A stretch of DNA of 19,219 nt, taken from contig JAAAOH010000357.1 in the NCBI GenBank assembly GCA_009908925.1, positions 1-19,219 of the forward strand. The letters run 5' to 3'. Both the position numbers and the translations under genes were made by a program. Of this stretch, positions 7,974 to 16,700 are shown in pieces; position 1 is the stretch's first letter; the number at the start of each line of letters is the position of its first letter. Below the pieces are notes generated by a model. The model did no database searches. It saw only the letters and a program-made list of their open reading frames with translations, and had not been told where the DNA came from. The stretch comes from Spirochaetota bacterium (GTDB lineage Bacteria; Spirochaetota; Spirochaetia; DSM-27196; PWMO01).

Positions 7974-9403
7974 CGCGCGTCCTCCTCTGCATGCGAAGCG
8001 GGCGTGATCGTGAGCATCTCGCAGGATGGCTCCGTGAGCAGCATGAGGTGGAGACCACCTCCGGGACACTGCGGCCCGACAATGACTTCGATATCTGCAT
8101 TCTCGACGCGGCCGGACTCCATGCCAACCGCGAGGTCATCGCCGAGCGACGGGAGGCCGAGCGCCCGGTATTTCTGCCCTTTCTCCTCGTTGCACGCCGG
8201 CGCCAGGTCATTCGCAACAGGGAGGCCCTGCTCTCCGACGTCGACGACGTGATCTGGGCGCCCGTGGCGCGTACGGAGCTCGATGCGCGGATCGGCGCCC
8301 TTCTCCGCATACGCACACTCGCGCGCCTGGTACAGCAGCGCTACATCTCGCTCGCGAACCAGAGCGCCGCCATGGTGCTCGTGGTGCGCTCAGAGCGCAT
8401 ACAGTACGCCAACGAGGCGGCGCGGGCCGCCTTCCCCGGGCTTTCCGACGGCGTTCCGGTGACGGATCTCATAGTGCCGCGATACCGCCATCTGTTCGAG
8501 GAGTACATGCGCGGGTTATCCGCGCGCGTGCGCGGGGAGCCCCGCAGCGGTCCGCTGCCGGCGCCCACCCACGTCGAGGTGCAGCTCAACACCGACGGCG
8601 AGCGCTGGGTCCACGCCAGTGCGGCCCCCACCTTTGAGGATGACGACCGGGAGTTCCTGGTGATGATGCTCGACGTGACCGAGAGCAAGCTGCGCGAGCG
8701 CGAACTCCTGGAGTCGCGGCGCCGCATTCAGTCTCTTGCCGGACAACTGGTATCGGTGGAGCAGCGCGAGAGGGCGCTGCTTGCCGGCGACATCCACGAC
8801 GGGGTGAACCAGTCGCTTGCAAGCCTCAGGATGCGGCTCGATTTGCTGAACAAAGCGCGCGATGAGCTCAATCTCGATGAGGAGCTCTCAGACATGCGCC
8901 GTATCCTCGATGAGGCGATCACCCAGGTGAGGTCTCTCATCGTCGAGCTCGACCCTCCCACAATCCGCGAGTCGGGATTAGCCGCCACCCTGTCGTGGCT
9001 GGTGGAGCACTTTCGAAGCGACCACGCACTCGATGTGAGCTACGAGGGATCCTACGAAATCGGCAACATTCCCGAGGATCTGCAGCATGTTGTCTACCGT
9101 GCAACGCGTGAGCTTCTGTTCAACGTCCTCAAGCATGCACCAGGCGCGCATGCCTGTGTTACACTCGAGGAGGCGGAATCGCAGATCATCATAACGGTCT
9201 CCGATGACGGCCCGGGCTTCAATCCGGGGGCAACTACGGGTGGCAGCGGCTTCGGCCTGTTCAGTCTGAGAGAACGGCTCCGTCCCTTTGACGGGACCGT
9301 GGACATTCGCTCGGCGCCGGGAGAGGGCACCGTGATCAGACAACGCGTCGCACGCCCTCGTAAGGAGATAGAAGACCATGAAGAAACGCATCCTGCTCGC
9401 TGA
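7970..9403 (+). CDS. Soluble histidine kinase: pseudoreceiver, PAS, HisKA_3, HATPase
   Basis: This 477-residue protein has no signal peptide or membrane segment. Residues 1-115 look like a receiver fold (strand RVLLCM, DICILDAAGL with Asp46, FLPFLLVA, VIWAPVARTEL). It lacks the acidic pair after strand 1 (Met-Arg-Ser instead) and the conserved Lys (Ala in APVARTEL), so it is probably a pseudoreceiver. Residues about 125-240 form a PAS domain ending in the typical MLDVTESKLRERE. A NarL/DegS-type HisKA_3 dimerisation helix has phospho-acceptor His276 in GDIHDGVNQSLASL. The HATPase_c domain has an N-box (RELLFNVLKHA), SDDGPGF and GFGLFSLRER. It is coupled by ATGA to the KaiC-like gene, and its last 26 bases overlap the response regulator gene, its likely phosphotransfer partner. 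The signal may be KaiC state and/or a cytosolic PAS ligand. Confidence 0.9.
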   Translation: MTRVLLCMRSGRDREHLAGWLREQHEVETTSGTLRPDNDFDICILDAAGLHANREVIAERREAERPVFLPFLLVARRRQVIRNREALLSDVDDVIWAPVARTELDARIGALLRIRTLARLVQQRYISLANQSAAMVLVVRSERIQYANEAARAAFPGLSDGVPVTDLIVPRYRHLFEEYMRGLSARVRGEPRSGPLPAPTHVEVQLNTDGERWVHASAAPTFEDDDREFLVMMLDVTESKLRERELLESRRRIQSLAGQLVSVEQRERALLAGDIHDGVNQSLASLRMRLDLLNKARDELNLDEELSDMRRILDEAITQVRSLIVELDPPTIRESGLAATLSWLVEHFRSDHALDVSYEGSYEIGNIPEDLQHVVYRATRELLFNVLKHAPGAHACVTLEEAESQIIITVSDDGPGFNPGATTGGSGFGLFSLRERLRPFDGTVDIRSAPGEGTVIRQRVARPRKEIEDHEETHPAR

Positions 9404-10031
9404 CGACCATACGGTAGTACGTGACGGGCTCAAAGCCATCATGCAGAAACTCGACCCGGACATCGTCGTGGTCAACGAAGCGTCGAACGGCAGAGAAGCC
9501 CTCGACATGGCCGAGGAGACCCCGGCGGATCTCTATCTCCTCGACATCTCGATGCCCGTGCTCAATGGCATAGAAACGACCGTTCGCCTGCTCAAGCGCG
9601 ACCCGTCGGTCAAGGTCATCATCCTCAGCATGTACAAGGACAAAGTTCTCGTGGAGAAGGCCATTCGAAGCGGCGCCCGCGGCTACATACTCAAGGAGAG
9701 CGCCACCGAGGAAATCGTGAAAGCAATCGACGAGGTATACGCCGGCAGGTATTACTTCAGCCCCGACGTGTCGGGCTATCTCGTCCACGGCTTCCTCCAC
9801 CCCAATCAGGAGGGCGACGGCGGAACCGCCGAATCGGACCTCACCGACCGGCAACGGGAAATCCTGAAGCTGATCTGTGACGGTTATACGGAGAAGGAGA
9901 TCGGCGAGGAGCTCAATATCTCCTACCACACCGTCCACGTGCACAAAAACAACATCATGAAAGCGCTCGACATTCATTCGAAGGCCGAATTGATCAAGTA
10001 CGCTGTGAAGCATCAGATCATACAGCTGTGA
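9378..10031 (+). CDS. NarL/FixJ-family response regulator, LuxR-type HTH
   Basis: This is a 217-residue DNA-binding response regulator. The receiver domain (1-122) has the acidic pair Asp9-Asp10 in LLADDHTVVRDGL, phospho-acceptor Asp56 in LLDISMP, Ser84 in ILSMY and Lys106 in GYILKESA, all intact. The LuxR-type helix-turn-helix (about 155-210) reads LTDRQREILKLICDGYTEKE then TVHVHKNNIMKALDIHSKAE. It starts inside the end of the kinase gene, preceded by AAGGAGA (9362-9368), which supports this ATG. Cognate regulator of the upstream HisKA_3 kinase. Its targets are unknown; the operon that starts 104 bases downstream is a natural candidate by position only. Confidence 0.95.
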   Translation: MKKRILLADDHTVVRDGLKAIMQKLDPDIVVVNEASNGREALDMAEETPADLYLLDISMPVLNGIETTVRLLKRDPSVKVIILSMYKDKVLVEKAIRSGARGYILKESATEEIVKAIDEVYAGRYYFSPDVSGYLVHGFLHPNQEGDGGTAESDLTDRQREILKLICDGYTEKEIGEELNISYHTVHVHKNNIMKALDIHSKAELIKYAVKHQIIQL

Positions 10032-10045
10032 CCGGCCCGGCCGGT
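10031..10045 (+). terminator. GC-rich hairpin after the response regulator (weak terminator candidate)
   Basis: ACCGG (10031-10035) and CCGGT (10041-10045) can pair; the whole element is a near-perfect ACCGGCC-C-GGCCGGT palindrome touching the stop codon. There is no T-tract, so it is not a classical intrinsic terminator. It could also be an operator. Confidence 0.2.
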
Positions 10046-10085
10046 GCCAGGGCCGATTGCCGCCGCGACTAGCCCATTCAGCGTA

Positions 10086-10115
10086 TTCGTGACAGGCACC
10101 TTTCAGTCGTATCCT
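10086..10115 (+). promoter_or_regulatory. Possible promoter of the BON operon
   Basis: TTCGTG (10086-10091), an 18-base spacer, then TATCCT (10110-10115). The match is modest. It would give a leader of about 14-15 bases containing the SD GAGGAAGG (10123-10130), five bases before the ATG at 10136. Confidence 0.3.
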
Positions 10116-10135
10116 AGAGTACGAGGAAGGAACGC

Positions 10136-11566
10136 ATGAAACGCACGCTCATAGCACTGCTTCTGATCCTGCCCGTTGCGGCGGTGACCGCCGGCGGACA
10201 GTCCGAGTCGGGTCAGACCGCCGGGGAGACGGCGACGCGCAGCGACGAGGAGCTCAAAGAGGCAGTCACGGATCAACTGTTCTGGGACGATCGCGTGGAC
10301 GCCGCAGAGATAACCGTTTCGGTCGATGAGGGAGCGGTCACCCTCGAAGGAGAGGTCGGCAGCTTCTCCGAGCGCGACGCCGCGGTGGAGACGGCCTGGT
10401 CCGTCACCGGTGTCGAGTGGGTAAACGACCGGCTCGAGATCACCGAAACTGCCAGTCAATCACGTGATGTCTTCACACGGGTCAACGTGGAGACCGCGCT
10501 CGAACTCAGCGAGGACGTAAACGTCGAGAACATCACGGTACAGACTACGGCCGACGGCACGGTCACGCTCAGCGGCAGTGTCGATTCCTACTGGAAGAAG
10601 GTCCGCGCCGAAGAGATAGCTTCCGGCGTCAAAGGGGTATCGGTGGCAATAAACAACATCGAGGTCTCCACCGGAGAGTCGGTGACAGACCAGATGGTAC
10701 AGGCCGATATTGCAAGCTCCCTCGAGCGCAACGCCGACGTCGAGCGCGGGAATGTAGCGATCGAGGTCGAAGACGGAGAGGTGACACTCTCCGGTACGGT
10801 GGACTCCTGGCTTTCCTACACCGAGGCCGAAGAGGCCGCCCGCTATACCGTCGGTGTCGAGGCGGTGACCAACAACCTCCGGATCGAGCCCCCGGCCCGC
10901 GCCGAGGCGGACCGCGCGGAAATCCGATCCGACGTGCGCGATCAGCTCGAATGGGACTATCGCGTGGACGAAGACGACGTGAACGTTGCCGTCGACGACG
11001 GTGTGGTTACCCTATCGGGCACGGTCGAGAGCTTCTCCGCAAAGGAGGCGGCTGCGGCCGATGCGTGGAGCGTTACAGGCGTCGTCGAGGTGGTCAACAA
11101 CGTAGAGGTTGATGCAGAGGCACCGGGCAGCGACGCCGGAAATATCTCGCGCAGCGTCGAGAACGTTCTGGAGTGGAACTCAGAGATAGACGCAACCGAC
11201 ATCCGGATTACCACGATCGGTGGTATCGTTACGATCGAGGGTACCGTCGAGTCGTACTGGAAGAAGGTGCGCGCCGAAGACCTGGCCTCCGGTGTGAGCG
11301 GCGTCGTGGACGTGCAGAACCGGCTGGCGGTCGTCCCCACCGATGACCTCGTCGACGAACGGATTGCCGAAGACATCGTCAACGCCATAGAGCGAAAGAG
11401 CTTCGTCGACATGGAGAACATCACCGTGCGCGTGGAGGACGGCGTCGTGGGCCTCAGCGGTGAGGTAGGCAGTCGCACCGAGCACGAGGCGGTCTACGAG
11501 TCGGGACTCTACACCGACGGTGTGGTCGCTGTGAACGATGAGAACCTGACAATCGAGAATTATTGA
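10136..11566 (+). CDS. Exported protein with six BON domains
   Basis: This is a 476-residue protein. An N-terminal signal peptide (MKRTLIALLLILPVAAVTAG) has a likely signal peptidase I site near AVTA-GG; there is no lipobox Cys. The mature part holds six BON domains at about residues 39-102, 116-178, 187-251, 262-325, 335-397 and 405-474. Each shows the pattern of helix, V/ITV, VTLSGTV and a V-N-N/D tail. Domains 4-6 repeat 1-3 in order: domains 2 and 5 both contain SYWKKVRAE-x-ASGV, at Tyr152 and Tyr374. BON proteins such as OsmY bind membranes or envelope components and respond to osmotic or envelope stress. Six domains is far more than the usual one to three. It is the first gene of a four-gene operon and has a strong SD. 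The next gene's SD overlaps its stop codon (TGAGGAG). Confidence 0.92.
   Translation: MKRTLIALLLILPVAAVTAGGQSESGQTAGETATRSDEELKEAVTDQLFWDDRVDAAEITVSVDEGAVTLEGEVGSFSERDAAVETAWSVTGVEWVNDRLEITETASQSRDVFTRVNVETALELSEDVNVENITVQTTADGTVTLSGSVDSYWKKVRAEEIASGVKGVSVAINNIEVSTGESVTDQMVQADIASSLERNADVERGNVAIEVEDGEVTLSGTVDSWLSYTEAEEAARYTVGVEAVTNNLRIEPPARAEADRAEIRSDVRDQLEWDYRVDEDDVNVAVDDGVVTLSGTVESFSAKEAAAADAWSVTGVVEVVNNVEVDAEAPGSDAGNISRSVENVLEWNSEIDATDIRITTIGGIVTIEGTVESYWKKVRAEDLASGVSGVVDVQNRLAVVPTDDLVDERIAEDIVNAIERKSFVDMENITVRVEDGVVGLSGEVGSRTEHEAVYESGLYTDGVVAVNDENLTIENY
10250..11557 (+). repeat. Internal tandem duplication of a three-BON unit
   Basis: Coding-level repeat with a period of about 222 codons (666 bases). 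The Tyr-Trp-Lys-Lys codons start at 10589 and 11255, and the surrounding DNA (GGAAGAAGGT, then CGCGCCGAAGA) is still nearly identical. The flanking BON pairs 1/4 (DQL-x-W-D motif) and 3/6 also match in order. Confidence 0.7.
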
Positions 11567-11576
11567 GGAGAACTGC

Positions 11577-12584
11577 ATGCCCTTCATTGACAGACAGGAC
11601 ATAGAAACACTCGCGCTTGCGGGCGGCGGAACCCATGTGTCGCTCTACATGCCGACGGTGAAGGCGGGGAAAGAGACCCGGCAGAATCCCACCCGTTTCA
11701 AGAACCTCGTGAAGCGGGCCAGGGAGGAGTTTGCGAGCCTGGGAACCTCCGGGGACACCGTGGAGAGCCTCCTGAAACCGGTGGAGGACTACGCAGTCGA
11801 CCCGGAGGTCTGGAAAACCCAGGACCGGGCGCTGGCGATCTTCGTATCTCCGCAGGTGTTCCGCGTCGTCAACGTGCCCTTCGAGGTCGAAGAACAGGTG
11901 ATCGCCGGGCCGCGGTTCCACCTCAAGCCGATTCTGCGGCTGCTGCTCGCCGATACGGACTTCTACGCGCTGAAGGTCGGCCTGGGCGGAAGCCGCCTCT
12001 ATCACGGCAACCGCTACGCGGTTCATCCTGTCGCTGTCCCCGGAATGCCGGACGGCATGGAGGACGCCCTGAGATACGACGACTTCGACACGCCGCACAA
12101 GACCGGCCAGCGGATGCCGGCCCAACACGGGGCACAGACCACGGCCATACACGCCCATGCCACCGCCGAGGAGAAGCTGAACCGGGATATCGACCGCTAC
12201 CTCAGGCGTCTCGAGCGCTCGGTCTCGGAGTACCTCAACGGCTCTCATGCGCCGCTGGTTCTGGCCGGCACCGAATACGTGCTGCCGGTATACCGCACGC
12301 ACAACCGCTACCGTGCCCTCGATGATGACGCCCTGCGGGAGGCGGTCTGGCAGCGCATCGAGCCCCGGTTCCGGGAACGGCGGCGGCAGGCAGCCGAGCA
12401 GTTCAACAGCTTCCACGGCCATGGCCGCACCGGCGTGGAAGTGCACGGAGAGAAGCAGCCCGGCGATGTGGATCTTGTCGACGTCGTCACGGTAGAGTCC
12501 TTCATGCAGGATGCCGACGTCCACCTCGACCCGGAGGAGGCACTCACCACGACGCTGCCCGTGGCAGCGATCCTGCGCTACTGA
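11577..12584 (+). CDS. Bacterial archaeo-eukaryotic release factor-like (baeRF) protein
   Basis: This 335-residue protein resembles the baeRF families, bacterial relatives of eRF1/Pelota. Recognisable parts are VSLYMPTVKAGKETRQNPTR and FKNLVKRA at the start, and the Leu/Phe-rich segment DRALAIFVSPQVFRVVNVP. The central domain has DIDRYLRRLERSV and APLVLAGTEYVLPVYR. The C-terminal domain ends in TLPVAAILRY. There is no GGQ tripeptide in the expected loop, which here reads DTPHKTGQRMPAQHGAQT, so classical peptidyl-tRNA hydrolysis is doubtful. The C-terminal domain looks compact relative to the family as I remember it. The function of baeRFs is mostly predicted, in ribosome rescue or stress. SD GAGGAG (11565-11570) overlaps the BON stop; the stop TGA is itself followed by GGA, serving as SD for the next gene. 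Family membership is fairly sure; the subfamily is not. Confidence 0.75.
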   Translation: MPFIDRQDIETLALAGGGTHVSLYMPTVKAGKETRQNPTRFKNLVKRAREEFASLGTSGDTVESLLKPVEDYAVDPEVWKTQDRALAIFVSPQVFRVVNVPFEVEEQVIAGPRFHLKPILRLLLADTDFYALKVGLGGSRLYHGNRYAVHPVAVPGMPDGMEDALRYDDFDTPHKTGQRMPAQHGAQTTAIHAHATAEEKLNRDIDRYLRRLERSVSEYLNGSHAPLVLAGTEYVLPVYRTHNRYRALDDDALREAVWQRIEPRFRERRRQAAEQFNSFHGHGRTGVEVHGEKQPGDVDLVDVVTVESFMQDADVHLDPEEALTTTLPVAAILRY

Positions 12585-12592
12585 GGACACCT

Positions 12593-13768
12593 ATGCAGAC
12601 CCTGGCAGACTTCTATCAGCTCATGGAGAAGACCACTACCCTGAGACGCATGCTCGTCGGCTTCTACTTCGCCGGATCGGTGAAGCTCGAAGAGGTCTCC
12701 GGCCTGCGAAACGCCTGCGAAGCCCTCGAGGAAACGAAAACCGAGGAGGGGCACCATGAGTTCCTCGTGAAGCCGGACGGTCGAAAGACGCAGATCGAGC
12801 TCGACTACGAAATCGACGAGCTCGAGAAGGACCTGTTCTTCTTCGAGCACGGCGAGGACGCACTGTACCGCTACGTTGCCGACCGTCTGCCGGATCTGCA
12901 GGCGCAGATATCGGCAGTGCAGGATCTGCTCCGAGCTGCGCAGGATGCGAGTTTCATCACCGACCGCGACGGTACCGTAAACAACTACTGCGGCCGTTAT
13001 CGCTCCTCGGTGCAGTCGGCTTACAACGCGATTCTTCTGACCCGGTTCGCACGGTCGCGGGCGACGACGCCGGTCGTGCTCACCTCCGCCCCACTCGAAG
13101 ACTTCGGCCTCGTCGATCTCACCACGATGCCGGACAAAGCGTTTCTGCTCGCCGGTTCCAAGGGGCGCGAGTTCAGGGACCTGCAGGGACACCGGCACGA
13201 GGCCCCGGTCGATGCGGAAAAGGGGCGGCGGCTCGTGGAGCTTAATTCGCGCCTAGCCCGGCTTCTCGAGGAGCCCGAGTTCGAGGAGTTCGGCCTCATC
13301 GGGTCGGCGGTGCAGTACAAGCTCGGCGAGACCACCGTTGCACGGCAGGACATGTACGGCAGCGTCGCGAACGAACGCTCGAAAGACTTCCTCGAGCGCA
13401 TCCGAAACCTCGTCGCCGAGCTCGACCCCGACGGCGAGACCTTCCGCGTAGAGGACACCGGCTATGACATCGAGATCGTCCTGACTCGAGACGAGGGAGA
13501 CCGGGACTTCAACAAAGGCGACGGGATCGACTTCATCGATGCGCGGATCGGCCTCGGGCTCAACGGGCCGGCGGTGGTCTGTGGAGACACCTCCTCGGAC
13601 GTATCAATGGTCGAACGCGTCGCCCGCACGAGCACGGACCTGAGAAGCATCTTCGTCACCACTGACGACGAGCTCAAGCGCCGCGTCGAGTGGGCTGCCC
13701 CTCAGAGTGTGTTCGTGGACTCACCCGACGTGCTCGTCCTCGCCCTCGGCGCACTGGCAAAGGAGTAG
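12593..13768 (+). CDS. HAD-family sugar phosphatase, trehalose-6-phosphate phosphatase-like
   Basis: This 391-residue protein has an N-terminal helical region of about 115 residues without a recognised domain. A HAD-IIB/TPP-like phosphatase follows with all catalytic motifs intact. Motif I is TDRDGTVNNY with Asp124 and Asp126, motif II is VVLTSAP with Thr163/Ser164, motif III is Lys308 in NKGDGIDF, and motif IV is CGDTSSDVSMV with Asp332 and Asp336. OtsB-type enzymes hydrolyse trehalose-6-phosphate to trehalose. The GH65 gene directly downstream and glgE in the window support a trehalose or related disaccharide-phosphate substrate, but another sugar phosphate is possible. No synthase (otsA) is in the window. 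The SD GAGGA (12583-12587) overlaps the preceding stop; the next ATG is five bases after its own stop. Confidence 0.8.
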   Translation: MQTLADFYQLMEKTTTLRRMLVGFYFAGSVKLEEVSGLRNACEALEETKTEEGHHEFLVKPDGRKTQIELDYEIDELEKDLFFFEHGEDALYRYVADRLPDLQAQISAVQDLLRAAQDASFITDRDGTVNNYCGRYRSSVQSAYNAILLTRFARSRATTPVVLTSAPLEDFGLVDLTTMPDKAFLLAGSKGREFRDLQGHRHEAPVDAEKGRRLVELNSRLARLLEEPEFEEFGLIGSAVQYKLGETTVARQDMYGSVANERSKDFLERIRNLVAELDPDGETFRVEDTGYDIEIVLTRDEGDRDFNKGDGIDFIDARIGLGLNGPAVVCGDTSSDVSMVERVARTSTDLRSIFVTTDDELKRRVEWAAPQSVFVDSPDVLVLALGALAKE

Positions 13769-13773
13769 AAACA

Positions 13774-16700
13774 ATGGAGATATGGAAGGGGGCGGTTTTC
13801 GAGCTCCATGCCGTCGTAGCGGGCACGCCCGAGCTGCACTTCGAGGCATGGAAGCGCTCTTTCGACGATGTTCTGCAGGAAATCGAAGAGGGTGTAACCT
13901 CGCGGGAGTTCGATTATCATCGTGACTATCTCCCCTATGTCTACCGCCGCCAGCGCTATGTGGGCGTGCGAACCTTTCTCGAATCACGTGACATTCACGT
14001 GCCGAACGGCCATCCCTCCGATCCCCCCGACAGACGGACCGTCTGCGGTATCGCAAACCGTAAGAACGAGCTCTTCCTCACGCTCCTCTCGGAAAAGGGC
14101 GTGCGCCCCGCCGATGACGCGGTGGAGCGCCTCTCGGAGATGCGCGAGAACGGAGTGCGCACGGCACTTGTATCCTCGAGCCGAAACTGCCGCGAAGTCC
14201 TCGACGCGGCGGGCCTCCTCGAGCACTTCGACGCCATCATCGACGGAAACGACGTAATGGTGCTCGCCATTCCCGTGCGGCCCGAGCCGGACGGGTTCGA
14301 GCTCGCCGCCGAGAACATCGAGGTTCTCCCCAGCGAGAGCATCATCGTGGAGGCCGCGCCGGAAGGGGTCCAGGCCGGCCGCCGGGGCAATTTCGGACTG
14401 GTCGTCGGAGTCACGAGCGACGGAAACGAGGACGTTCTCACGCAGAGCGGCGCCGACATGACGGTCTCCGCCATCGGCGAGCTCTCCACTGAAGCGATCC
14501 GCCGATGGTTCCACGAGGGTCGCGAGCAGGATGCCTGGATACTGGCGTATCGCGACTTTGCGCCTGAAGAGGAGATGCTGCGAGAGGCGCTGACCACGGT
14601 CGGGAACGGCTACATCGGGAGCCGCGGTGCCTACTGCGGGGCGGTGGCGTATGACGACATCCATTACCCGGGAACCTATGTGGCAGGTCTGTGGAATACG
14701 CTCGGCACCGATGTGCACGGTCGCACCATCTACAACAACGACTTCGTCAACATCCCGAACTGGCTTCTCATCGAGCTCAAGATCGGAGACGGCGGGTACT
14801 GCCGCATCCTCAGCTGCAGCGTGGAGTTCTACGAGCACAGCCTCGACATGCGAAACGCCGTCGTGACGCGCAGGCTGCGCATACGCGATCGCGCGGGGCA
14901 CCGCACGCGCATCGAGACCCGCAGATTCATCAGCATGGCGGAGCCGCACCTCGCGGCGATCGAGTACAGCATCACCCCGCTGAACTACGATAAGCCGGTG
15001 ACGCTGAGGTCGTCGCTCGACGGGACGGTCGTGAACTACGGCGTCCCACGATACCGGGACCTCGCGAAGCGCCATCTCGAAGGTGTCTCCGCACGTGACG
15101 CCGGGGGGCGGCTCGAGCTCCACACGCGAACGTCGGAGTCGGGAATCGACATTCACATGCACGCCCGTCACTCCGTTTCGAGTGACGGCGCGGAGGTCGC
15201 GACGAACTGTGAGGCCGAACGGGGCGAGGCTCACGTATCGGAGATGCTGCGCTTCACCGCCGAGCAGGACCACACCTACACGTTGAGGAAATACGTTTCC
15301 ATCTACACCTCCCGTGACCGCGACTCCGCTGATCCCGCCGCTGACGCGCGCACCCTTGTGGACGAGCGGGGCCGTGACCACGGAAGCTTCGAGGATGCGC
15401 TTCGCAGACACAGCGAACGCTGGCACGACCTGTGGGACCGGGCGGACATCCGGATCGAGCCCGACCGCTTCTCCCAGCGCGTGGTGCGCCTTCACACCTA
15501 TCACCTGCTTGCAAGCGCCTCACCGAACAGCGTACCCCAGGATGTCGGCTTCACCGCCCGGGGCCTGCACGGCGAGGCCTACCGCGGTCACATTTTCTGG
15601 GACGAGCTCTTCGTCGAGCCCTTCTACAACCTGAACTTTCCCGACGTCGCGCGCGGTCACCTCATGTATCGCTACCGCCGCCTCGAGGCCGCACGCCGGC
15701 TGGCCCGCTCCAACGGATACGAGGGAGCGATGTTCCCGTGGCAGTCGGCCGACGACGGTGGGGAGGAGTCTCAGGAGCTACACTACAACCCGCGGTCCGG
15801 CGGGTGGGATCCGGACCTGAGCAGAAACCAGCGGCATATATCGCTCGCCATTGCATACGATGTATGGAGTTACTACTACGCCACCAACGATCGGGAGTTC
15901 ATGCAGGAGCAGGGACTCGAGATGCTGCTGGAAATCTGTCGTTTCTGGGTGAGCAAGGCCTACTACGACGAGACGGACCGCCGCTATCACATCGCGGGGG
16001 TGATGGGCCCCGACGAGTTTCACGAGAAGTATCCGGACGCCGAGGAAGGCGGCTTTCTGGACAACGCCTACACCAACATCATGACCGCGTGGATCCTGCA
16101 CAAGACCATCGAGACCTGGGAACATCAGCCGCGCGCCGCACGCGACGCCCTCGCCGATCGCATCGACTTCGACGAACAGCGTGAAATCGAGCGGTGGCGG
16201 CAGGTTATCGGCGGTCTGGCCGTGGTCATCGACGATGACGGCGTAATCTCGCAGTTCGCCGGCTACCGGGACCTCGCCGAGCTCGACTGGGACGACTACC
16301 GGCGGCGCTACGACAACATCCGCCGCATGGACCGTATCCTCAAGGCGGAGGGCGACTCACCGGATCGATACAAGGTGGCCAAGCAGGCCGACACGCTGAT
16401 GGCGTTCTATCTGCTCTCGCCGGGGCAGGTGAAGCACATTCTCGAGCTCATGGGCTATGATGTAGAGGACGAGCGCGCGCTCGTCACCCGCAACTACGAG
16501 TACTACCTCGCACGCACCAGTCACGGCTCCACGCTGAGCTACATCGTGCATTCGGCGATTTCCCGCTACGTCGAGGGACACAGGAACGACACCTGGGGGT
16601 GGTTCGTCCAGGGCCTCCGGAGTGATATCTACGATACCCAGGGCGGAACTACTCGTGAGGCGATCCATTGCGGGGTAATGGCCGGGACGATCGACATCAT

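Noticed and set aside
11454..12590. 378-residue open frame antisense to the baeRF gene
   Set aside because: A shadow of a gene placed in an operon with proper SDs on the other strand.
13690..13773. Upstream in-frame start for the GH65 fusion at 13690
   Set aside because: It would overlap the end of the phosphatase gene. The ATG at 13774 has a well-placed AAAGGAG and begins the HAD alignment.
13984..15504. 506-residue open frame antisense to the HAD-GH65 gene
   Set aside because: The forward frame is clearly GH65 with conserved motifs. The antisense product shows only Val/Ala/Arg-rich low-information sequence.
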